64,000 nucleotides of DNA, from the NCBI RefSeq assembly GCF_030813435.1, contig NZ_JAUSUG010000002.1, positions 186,001 through 250,000 of the forward strand. The letters are read 5' to 3'. The translations under genes were made by a program, and so were the position numbers. Source of the DNA: Evansella vedderi. GTDB lineage: Bacteria; Bacillota; Bacilli; Bacillales; Salisediminibacteriaceae. How positions within the stretch are numbered: the stretch's first letter is position 1; each line of letters opens with the position of its first letter. A model generated the notes under the pieces. The model was not told the origin of the DNA. It searched no databases and saw nothing but the letters and a program-made list of their open reading frames with translations. Of the stretch, positions 27,160 through 34,282 are shown piece by piece.

Positions 27160-27349
27160 AAGGTTGAAGCAATACGTACGAATTGGGTAATAGTTGGTTG
27201 GTGGGTCAGTGAATCCCAGAGGTGGCTCAAGCGATCTTCGCTAGCAATGTATTTTTACATCCTTTGATGGAGTCCTAGTGGGTAAGCGAGGTGCCCGTGT
27301 GGTGGAACGTAAGGTAGACCAGGTGGAAATCACACTAGAAGGAAACAGA
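27160..27349. repeat. Downstream part of the MATE-region duplication (copy 1)
   Basis: Blocks such as GGTAATAGTTGGTT, AGCAATGTATTTTTACATCC, AGTGGGTAAGCGAGGTGCCC and ACCAGGTGGAAATCACACT recur at about 32030-32265. No intact reading frame spans it in both copies. It may be decayed coding sequence or structured RNA. The remainder of 26869-27160 shows only a short CCCC/GGGG hairpin near 26895-26911 and nothing else that I recognise. Confidence 0.6.
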
Positions 27350-27387
27350 AAAACGGAGGGATTGTTTTCTTGTTTCCACTCCGTTTT
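27350..27387 (-). terminator. Terminator of MATE gene 1
   Basis: AAAACGGAG pairs with CTCCGTTTT, with T-runs on the minus strand. An equivalent hairpin follows MATE gene 2. Confidence 0.7.
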
Positions 27388-27532
27388 GCAGGATTACATT
27401 CTATTTACTCTACTATATTGAAAAGAAGATAGATCAGCCTATAGTTACTCAAGTCCAACTAAAATACCTCAATAGGACTGGAGTGTCGTGGAGAAAAAGT
27501 AGAGATAGTTCAACAAGTGCCTAGCACCACTA

Positions 27533-28969
27533 CTAAGCCGTTGATTTTACGGTATCCTTCTCTTCATCCACCAAGCGCATCTGCTGCCACTTACGGCTCT
27601 TCCAGCGGAAAAGCATAATGATGGCTCTTATCCATTCGTCTGCAAGGAGGGCAATCCATACCCCGATGAGACCTAATCCAAGGTAGATTCCCAAATAATA
27701 GGCAAGGGTGACACTGATTCCCCACATGGAGATGATCCCAACAATAACAGGAAAACGGGCATCCCCTGCTGCTCTCAGCGCACTAATGACAACCATATTG
27801 GTTGTTCGCCCAGGCTCGATTAAGACACCGATCATTAATAGAATTGCACCAATTGTAATAATATCTGGATCACTTGTAAATAGACCCATAAAGAATTCCC
27901 CAAAGATTCCGAGGATAATGGCTCCAGATACAGCTACTAGTAAAGAAATTCTTAATCCCCTATACATCCGTTTGTAGGCGTATTCCATTAACCCCGCTCC
28001 AACGAGCTGGCCGATATAAATTTGCATTCCTTTCGCCATCGCCATCGAAAAGGTCGCGATGACCCATGTGTAGTTAAGGGCGTACACCCTCGTGGATAAA
28101 GCGGCCGTACCAAGAATCGTAATAAAGACTGTAATAACAAGCTGGCTGCCGTTATGGGATAAGTGCTCTCCTGCTCCTGGTATGCCGATTTTCATTATTT
28201 TTTTTACGTATGCGCCTTTCAACGCAAAGTAATCCCGGAGCTGTATTTTAACCTCCACCCGTAAGTATAAAAGATAGAAAAGGACGACCATGGCTAACAC
28301 CCGACAAACCGCTGTAGAAATGGCAACCCCCATGACTCCTAATTGCGGCACTCCGAGGGCACCGAAAATAAACAAATAGTTACCAATGATATTAAGAATA
28401 TTCATCCCGATGGATACATACATGACATCCTTCGTGTTTCCCTGGGCCTGCAGCACGGAAAAAATCGTGATAATCATGGCCTGTACAAATAACGTTCCAC
28501 CAACAATGAGCATGTAAATGTCTGCATAGGCCTTTAATTCCGGACTCAGGTCAAATATACCTAATAGGGGCTCCCTAAAAAAGACAATGACGACACTTAT
28601 GAAAATACCAAAAAGAAGATTCATAAGCATGGCATTGGCAACCGTTGCGCTCACATCTTTCGGTTTTCTAGCCCCTACAAATTGGGCAACAACCACACCA
28701 CAGCCCATTGCCGCAAAGTTAAACAGGACGAACGTAATAATTAAAATTTGATTGACAACCCCGATGGCAGCTACCGCTTCATCAGAAACGAAGCTAAGCA
28801 TAAACACATCTACAAACTGCATCAGCGTTTGCAGGGACACCTCAATCAAGATTGGCCAAGTAATGGCAAATAAGGAGATTTTCTGTAGCTTCGCTTTTGT
28901 TTCCTCCGACATTTTACTCTCTTCTATACTATCTAAGCTGATATTTTTCGTTCGCTCCTTCTCTTTCAT
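27533..28969 (-). CDS. MATE family efflux transporter (copy 1)
   Basis: About 478 residues with the twelve hydrophobic segments and repeated half-structure of MATE exporters (LFAITWPILIEVSLQTLMQFVDVFMLSF near the start, and VAQFVGA, AISTAVCR, IYIGQLVGAG, RTTNMVVISALRAAGD further on). These use Na+ or H+ gradients to expel cationic drugs or metabolites. The ATG at 28969 lies after GAGGGG; the frame is open for 12 more codons. It is a near-duplicate of 32353-33789, with about 36 amino-acid differences by my count. The pair flanks the queuosine operon as direct repeats. Confidence 0.93.
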   Translation of the reverse strand: MKEKERTKNISLDSIEESKMSEETKAKLQKISLFAITWPILIEVSLQTLMQFVDVFMLSFVSDEAVAAIGVVNQILIITFVLFNFAAMGCGVVVAQFVGARKPKDVSATVANAMLMNLLFGIFISVVIVFFREPLLGIFDLSPELKAYADIYMLIVGGTLFVQAMIITIFSVLQAQGNTKDVMYVSIGMNILNIIGNYLFIFGALGVPQLGVMGVAISTAVCRVLAMVVLFYLLYLRVEVKIQLRDYFALKGAYVKKIMKIGIPGAGEHLSHNGSQLVITVFITILGTAALSTRVYALNYTWVIATFSMAMAKGMQIYIGQLVGAGLMEYAYKRMYRGLRISLLVAVSGAIILGIFGEFFMGLFTSDPDIITIGAILLMIGVLIEPGRTTNMVVISALRAAGDARFPVIVGIISMWGISVTLAYYLGIYLGLGLIGVWIALLADEWIRAIIMLFRWKSRKWQQMRLVDEEKDTVKSTA

Positions 28970-29138
28970 CCGTTTCCCCTCTATGTTGCAATGCAAGTTA
29001 AACATCGTGCAACGTAAATATAATCATCAATTATACTAGAACCTCCACGAAAAATACCTCTCCTCGGAAAAGACCTTTAGTTTTTTAAATAGAGACTATT
29101 AATCATCTACTTATATTCAGGTGTAAACATAAAAGAAA

Positions 29139-29167
29139 CCCCCAATACGTTAGTTTTGTACTGGGGG
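29139..29167 (-). terminator. Terminator of the queCDE operon
   Basis: CCCCCAATAC pairs with GTACTGGGGG, followed on the minus strand by TTTCTTTT. It lies 64 bases after the queE stop. Confidence 0.8.
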
Positions 29168-29230
29168 AAATACCGTAATGGAGGTCTGGCACCATTATTA
29201 CAGACCCATTATATAAAAATCAAAATCCGT

Positions 29231-29962
29231 TTAAACACCTCGCTTATTCCCCCACACCAATGTGTGTAACTGAGGCAATACTCGGGCGTGATTCAAATCT
29301 TTATCTTCTACAACTTGATTAATGAGGAGTTCATATTTTCCTAGCAATCCTCGGATTAATGATTGATCATCATTTGTTCCCACGTCGTTGTTCCCCACTT
29401 GCAAATAGAAAGTTACTTCGGGGTATCTTTTCGTTATTTCCTTGCCGTAGTCCAAATCTTCTTCACCAAATACCACTACTTTGAGGCTCATATTATTTAA
29501 ACGTCCATGATCCGATAACTTCCCTACAATGGAATCTAGCACTTTATAATTCGTAACCATTGTAGAGCTTGGTGGTTTTGGGGAGATGGTAAGATCATCC
29601 ACCTCTAGGAACCATTCCTGCCATACGCTCCCCTGGGTTTCCAGTGCCACAGCAATGTTGTTTTCTTTCAAAATAGCAATCAATTGATCTAAGTTTTTCA
29701 AAAGAGCAGGGTTTCCTCCAGAGATGGTTACATGGGAAAAATTATCCTTCCCTACTGCCTTGAGTTGCTGCCAGATTTGTTCTGCCGTCATTTGGACTAT
29801 CTCATCTTTTGCGCTGCCGTCCCAAGTAAAGGCAGAATCGCACCAGACACAGGAGTAATCACAACCTGCTGTTCGCACGAACATCGTTTTTCGACCGATA
29901 ACCATTCCTTCTCCTTGAATGGTTGGTCCGAATATTTCTAATACGGGCAACTTACTACTCAA
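29231..29962 (-). CDS. queE: 7-carboxy-7-deazaguanine synthase
   Basis: Radical-SAM enzyme that converts 6-carboxytetrahydropterin to 7-carboxy-7-deazaguanine in queuosine biosynthesis. About 243 residues. The N-terminal motif FGPTIQGEGMVIGRKTMFVRT is followed by the cluster-binding CDYSCVWCD (C-x3-C-x2-C) and the SAM-binding TISGGNPAL. The ATG overlaps the 3' end of queD by eight bases, so translation is coupled. It is the last gene of the riboswitch-controlled operon. Confidence 0.95.
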   Translation of the reverse strand: MSSKLPVLEIFGPTIQGEGMVIGRKTMFVRTAGCDYSCVWCDSAFTWDGSAKDEIVQMTAEQIWQQLKAVGKDNFSHVTISGGNPALLKNLDQLIAILKENNIAVALETQGSVWQEWFLEVDDLTISPKPPSSTMVTNYKVLDSIVGKLSDHGRLNNMSLKVVVFGEEDLDYGKEITKRYPEVTFYLQVGNNDVGTNDDQSLIRGLLGKYELLINQVVEDKDLNHARVLPQLHTLVWGNKRGV

Positions 29963-30437
29963 CTTCCATCCACTCCCGTCTTACCTCTGCAAAACTTGTT
30001 GGAGTTTCGTATAAACGGACGAATTCTACCCGTGCTCCTTGTTTCTCACGGAGGGCTTCCCGCTTACTAAGGGATTCTTCCATTTTTTCATAAATCCAAA
30101 CGACCATGTTTTCCGCTGTCGTATTCATTGGTGGTAGCATTTCGTTAATATAGCGGTGATCTAAGTAAATCTCGATTTCCTCTTTCCAAATTTCTTTGAT
30201 GTCACCGAAATCGATCATTAATCCCACCTCATCCACATAGCCACTAATACCGAAGATAACTTTGTACGTATGGCCGTGGAGGTTTTTACATTTCCCCTCA
30301 TAGGAGTGGAGGTGGTGGGCCGCATCAAAGGTAAACTCTTTACTTACTAAAACTCGTTTATGGTGGTATTTGAGTTGTTCTTTCTTAATATCAGTTCCTA
30401 GTTTTTGAAGTTTGTCGACAATCTTGAAACCGAACAT
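29955..30437 (-). CDS. queD: 6-carboxy-5,6,7,8-tetrahydropterin synthase
   Basis: About 160 residues of the QueD/PTPS family, which makes carboxytetrahydropterin from dihydroneopterin triphosphate. Visible are FDAAHHL (zinc His pair), LHGHTYKV (zinc His and nearby catalytic region), MIDFGDIK and LDHRYINE, all in the usual order. An N-terminal extension of about 30 residues precedes the core, longer than the shortest members. It begins three bases after the queC stop and overlaps queE. It acts second in the pathway in the cytoplasm. Confidence 0.94.
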   Translation of the reverse strand: MFGFKIVDKLQKLGTDIKKEQLKYHHKRVLVSKEFTFDAAHHLHSYEGKCKNLHGHTYKVIFGISGYVDEVGLMIDFGDIKEIWKEEIEIYLDHRYINEMLPPMNTTAENMVVWIYEKMEESLSKREALREKQGARVEFVRLYETPTSFAEVRREWMEVE

Positions 30438-30440
30438 AGC

Positions 30441-31094
30441 CTACACTTCCTTTCCACTAAGATAGATGTCTAAACCTCGTTTTCTCAACTCACAGGCTGG
30501 GCACTCGCCACAGCCATCGGCAATGATTCCGTTATAGCAGGTGAGGGTTTTCTCCCGGACAAATTGGAAGGCATTTAACTCATCGGCTAACTTCCACGTT
30601 TCTGCTTTATCCAACCACATCAACGGTGTATGAACCACGAACGGATTGTCCATAGCAAGATTTAAGGTAACATTTAATGATTTAATGAACACATCGCGGC
30701 AATCAGGGTATCCACTAAAGTCCGTTTCACATACACCTGTGACAAGGTGTCTAGCACCAACTTGCTTTGCTAAAATAGCCGCAAAGCTCATAAATAATAG
30801 ATTTCTACCTTCTACGAATGTAGATGGTAGTTCCCCGTCCTCTTGTTCAATGTCAATATCCTCCCTAGTGAGAGCACTAGGTGCCAATTGATTCAGTAAA
30901 GACATATCTAGGACTGTATGCTTTATCCCAAGTTCCTTGGCAATATTTTCGGCCACTTCAATTTCTAATTTATGTCGTTGATTGTAGTTAAAGGTGACTG
31001 CTTCCACTTCCTTGAAGTTCTCCATAGCCCAGAACAAACACGTGGTACTATCTTGTCCGCCACTAAATACTACAACCGCTTTTTCGTTTTTCAT
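30441..31094 (-). CDS. queC: 7-cyano-7-deazaguanine (preQ0) synthase
   Basis: About 217 residues. The PP-loop motif [16 protein letters not shown] near the N-terminus and the zinc-binding [10 protein letters not shown] at the C-terminus identify QueC, which converts carboxydeazaguanine to preQ0 with ATP and ammonia. The ATG at 31094 is nine bases after AGGAG. An ATG at 31103 abuts the same site and is unlikely. It is the first gene of the operon and directly follows a preQ1 riboswitch and terminator. No queF is in the window. Confidence 0.95.
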   Translation of the reverse strand: MKNEKAVVVFSGGQDSTTCLFWAMENFKEVEAVTFNYNQRHKLEIEVAENIAKELGIKHTVLDMSLLNQLAPSALTREDIDIEQEDGELPSTFVEGRNLLFMSFAAILAKQVGARHLVTGVCETDFSGYPDCRDVFIKSLNVTLNLAMDNPFVVHTPLMWLDKAETWKLADELNAFQFVREKTLTCYNGIIADGCGECPACELRKRGLDIYLSGKEV

Positions 31095-31130
31095 TCTATC
31101 CATCTCCTATATTACGGCGACGATGACACT

Positions 31131-31159
31131 AAAAAAGCCATACCCCTAAGGATATGGCT
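31131..31159 (-). terminator. Intrinsic terminator of the preQ1 riboswitch expression platform
   Basis: AGCCATA pairs with TATGGCT around CCCCTAAGGA, followed on the minus strand by TTTTTT. It lies just downstream of the aptamer, giving a transcriptional off-switch. Confidence 0.85.
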
Positions 31160-31173
31160 GACATGTCTCTCCA

Positions 31174-31212
31174 CCTTAGTTTTTTATAGAGGGTATTCGC
31201 TAGAACCTCTCC
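31174..31212 (-). ncRNA. PreQ1 class I riboswitch
   Basis: The minus strand carries AGAGGTTCTAGCGAATACCC, then CTCT and the A-rich tail TATAAAAAACTAAGG. This matches the compact class I preQ1 aptamer: stem P1, a C-containing loop and an A-rich tail that pairs into the loop. It stands upstream of queC with an intrinsic terminator after it, so preQ1 should shut off the operon. A TATAAT at 31255-31250 is the likely -10. Confidence 0.95.
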
Positions 31213-31462
31213 CGCTCACAGAACGGATTTTATTTTTTTATCATTGGCTATTATAACATGGGACACGGAGAAAAAAATAGCTGTGTATACTGGTAAAGAT
31301 ACCCTGTGCAAAAATAGGAAGCAATAGCAGATTGGTTTAGATTAGTCATGACAAAGTTTTAACGACCGGGGGTAGGCACATTTTCATGTGATACTGTGAT
31401 AGCCATGGTCGCTCATATATAATAAGATTACTAGTTTATTCTATATAGTCAGGAGAGTTTGG

Positions 31463-31900
31463 ATGGAGCGAATATTACGAGGGCATCATTTATTATGCGT
31501 TCATGGGTTTCAAGGGATGGGGTACAGTCCAGAGTTTGTGAAAGAGATGGACGCTATTGTCAAAGACATTAGAAATAAAGAAAAAGAGTTCCAAATAAAA
31601 GTGGTGAAGGATCTGGATGACACGTGTCAAGCATGCCCACATAATGGGGGAAGCATATGTATTGCTAACGAAGGTTCAGACGACCATGTAAAGTCAATGG
31701 ATGGTCGTGTTATTGAACATCTAGGTTTGATCGAGAACAAGTCCTACTCTAAAAGTATATTAGTAGAATGGACTGCACGGCTAGTCCAGCCCGATGATCT
31801 AGATCATTTATGTAAAGGATGCAGCTGGTTACAATATGGCGTTTGCAAGGAAGGAATAGCTAGGTTAAAAGATTCTATTCCCTTTCAATCAAAGGATTAA
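31463..31900 (+). CDS. DUF1284 domain protein
   Basis: 145 residues, beginning RGHHLLCVHGFQGMGYS, the diagnostic N-terminus of DUF1284 proteins. Cys residues are grouped as CQACPHNGGSIC and CKGCSWLQYGVC, which suggests metal or cluster binding. AGGAGAG precedes the ATG. Function is unknown in the family. It is a single gene on the plus strand inside the segment bracketed by the two MATE copies, with no obvious link to queuosine synthesis. Confidence 0.85.
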   Translation: MERILRGHHLLCVHGFQGMGYSPEFVKEMDAIVKDIRNKEKEFQIKVVKDLDDTCQACPHNGGSICIANEGSDDHVKSMDGRVIEHLGLIENKSYSKSILVEWTARLVQPDDLDHLCKGCSWLQYGVCKEGIARLKDSIPFQSKD

Positions 31901-32290
31901 ATCTTAGCATCGTAAAGGAGAAGATATCTAATAATAAAGAGCCTGAGGACATAACTAAGCGTTTTCTTTTTTCTTGTCCTCACATCGCCTTCTTAAGGAT
32001 ATACCACCTACACAATTGGTGTAATAGTTGGTTAAGGGCAGTTACAGGAGGAGATGAAAAAAGGTAGCGAATCATTTAGAACTTATTTTTTGCAAATGAG
32101 AGTGGAAGTTCAAGTCATTTCCATTAACGATCCGATAGAGCGAGTGAACAAAGAAACGGCGGTTCCAAGCGGTGGATACGATCACCGCTCGCAATGTATT
32201 TACATCCTGATGGATTGCTAGTGGGTAAGCGAGGTGCCCTCTTGGTGGAACGTTAATATGACCAGGTGGAAATCACACTTTACGGAAACA
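31901..32290. repeat. Gene-free stretch: degenerate element A and MATE-duplication block (copy 2)
   Basis: At 31941-31985 a short relative of element A (GAGGACATAACTAAGCG ... TTGTCCTC) forms a terminator-like hairpin after the DUF1284 gene. From about 32020 the sequence matches 27170-27330 in blocks. A local hairpin, AGCGGTG/CACCGCT, stands where copy 1 has AGCGA/TCGCT. Confidence 0.6.
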
Positions 32291-32292
32291 AA

Positions 32293-32322
32293 AAAACGGA
32301 GGGATTGTTTTCTCTCCGTTTT
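32293..32322 (-). terminator. Terminator of MATE gene 2
   Basis: AAAACGGAG pairs with CTCCGTTTT with a T-run on the minus strand, equivalent to the hairpin after MATE gene 1. Confidence 0.7.
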
Positions 32323-32352
32323 CCGTAGTCCGACAACTGCCTGGCACCACTA

Positions 32353-33789
32353 CTAAGCCGTTGATTTCACGGACTCCTTCTCCTCATCCACCAAGCGCAT
32401 CTGTTGCCATTTACGGCTCTTCCAGCGAAATAGCATAATGATGGCCCTTATCCATTCGTCAGCGAGGATGGCAATCCAAACCCCGATGAGACCTAAACCA
32501 AGGTAGATTCCCAAATAATAGGCAAGGGTGACACTGACTCCCCACATGGATAGGATTCCAATAATAACAGGAAAGCGGGCATCCCCTGCTGCTCTCAGCG
32601 CGCTAATGACAACCATATTGGTTGTTCGCCCAGGCTCGATCAAGACACCGATCATTAATAAAATTGCACCAATCGTAATAATGTCCGGATCACTTGTAAA
32701 TAGACCCATAAAGAATTCCCCGAAGATAGCGAGGATAATGGCTCCAGATACAGCTACTAGTAACGAAATTCTTAATCCCCGGTACATCCGTTTGTAGGCA
32801 TATTCCATTAACCCAGCACCAACGAGCTGACCGATATAAATTTGCATTCCTTTGGCCATGGCCATCGAAAAGGTTACCATGACCCAGGTGTAGCTAAGGG
32901 CGTACACCCTCGTGGATAAAGCAATCGTGCCAAGAATCGTAATAAAGACAGTAATAACAAACTGGCTACCGCTATGGGATAAATGCTCCCCTGCTCCTGG
33001 TACACCGATTTTCATTATTTTTTTCACGTAAGCGCCTTTCAACGTAAAATAGTCACGGAAGCGTATTTTAACCTCCACCCGTAAGTATAGGAGATAGAAA
33101 AGGACGATCATGGCTAACATCCGACAAACCGCCGTGGAAATAGCTACACCCATGACTCCTAATTGTGGCACTCCGAGGGCACCGAAAATAAACAAATAGT
33201 TACCAATGATATTAAGTACATTCATCCCGATGGAGACATACATGACATCCTTCGTGTTTCCCTGGGCCTGAAGCGCGGAAAAAACTGTCATAATCATGGC
33301 CTGTACAAATAACGTTCCACCAACAATGAGCATGTAAATGTCTGCATAGGCCATTAACTCCGGACTCAGGTCAAATAGACCTAATAGGGGTTCCCTAAAA
33401 AAGACAATGATGACACTGATAAAAATACCGAAGAGAAGATTTATAAGCATGGCATTAGCAACCGTTGCGCTCACATCTTTCGGCTTTCTAGCCCCTACAA
33501 ATTGGGCAACAACGACACCACAGCCCATTGCCGTAAAGTTAAACAGGACGAACGTAATGATTAATATCTGATTGGCAACGCCTATCGCAGCTACTGCTTC
33601 ATCAGAAACAAAGCTGAGCATAAACACATCCACAAACTTCATCAGCGTTTGCAGAGACACTTCAATCAAGATTGGCCAAGTAATAGCAAACAAGGAGATT
33701 TTCTGTAGTTTCGCTTTTGTTTCCTCCGACATTTTACTCTCTTCTGTACTTTCTATGCTGATCGTTTTCTTTCGTTCTCTCTCTTTCAT
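32353..33789 (-). CDS. MATE family efflux transporter (copy 2)
   Basis: About 478 residues with the same features as the copy at 27533. The two proteins differ at about 36 positions by my count, mostly conservative, and their upstream and downstream noncoding DNA also matches. The duplication is therefore of a segment of about 2 kb rather than of the gene alone. The ATG at 33789 follows GAGGGG, as in copy 1. Both frames are intact, which suggests both are functional. Substrate unknown. Confidence 0.93.
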   Translation of the reverse strand: MKERERKKTISIESTEESKMSEETKAKLQKISLFAITWPILIEVSLQTLMKFVDVFMLSFVSDEAVAAIGVANQILIITFVLFNFTAMGCGVVVAQFVGARKPKDVSATVANAMLINLLFGIFISVIIVFFREPLLGLFDLSPELMAYADIYMLIVGGTLFVQAMIMTVFSALQAQGNTKDVMYVSIGMNVLNIIGNYLFIFGALGVPQLGVMGVAISTAVCRMLAMIVLFYLLYLRVEVKIRFRDYFTLKGAYVKKIMKIGVPGAGEHLSHSGSQFVITVFITILGTIALSTRVYALSYTWVMVTFSMAMAKGMQIYIGQLVGAGLMEYAYKRMYRGLRISLLVAVSGAIILAIFGEFFMGLFTSDPDIITIGAILLMIGVLIEPGRTTNMVVISALRAAGDARFPVIIGILSMWGVSVTLAYYLGIYLGLGLIGVWIAILADEWIRAIIMLFRWKSRKWQQMRLVDEEKESVKSTA

Positions 33790-33829
33790 CCGTTTCCCCT
33801 CTATGCTGCAACTATTGTACATCATGCAA

Positions 33830-34270
33830 CGTAAATATTATCATCATTATACTAGACCCTACACGGAAAATACCTCTCCCCGGAAAATACCTTTAGTTTT
33901 TTAAATAGAGACTATTAATCCTCTACTTACATTCAAAGAATCTCCCATTACGTAAATTCGCACTGAAGGGAAATGCCGTAATGGGTGTCTAACAACATTA
34001 TTCGATAAGTGCCTGGCCAAAAATCATATACTTTGTGGTGGTTATGTCTATTCTTTCACTAATGTTTTTCGTTTGATAATAAAATATAATTACATAAGGT
34101 CTCCTTTGAAAATGCAACACTATTCCATTGTGAGAAAGAGAAACCAAAATGCCTTACAAATGTAATGCCTGATCTCTATCGAAAAAACTCTTCTACCAAC
34201 CTAATTAGTAGAAGACTCTCTTAACTAATAACCTATGATGTAATAGGGTTAATACAAAAAACTAAGTAGA
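33830..34270. other. Gene-free region between MATE gene 2 and GH115
   Basis: The first 160 bases are the upstream part of the duplication and match 29010-29190 (TTTAGTTTTTTAAATAGAGACTATTAAT in both, in pieces). A GTGCCTGGC motif is at 34009-34017. A CTTCTAC/GTAGAAG hairpin at 34190-34217 precedes the GH115 gene. No gene is seen. Confidence 0.6.
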
Positions 34271-34282
34271 AAGGATTTTTCT

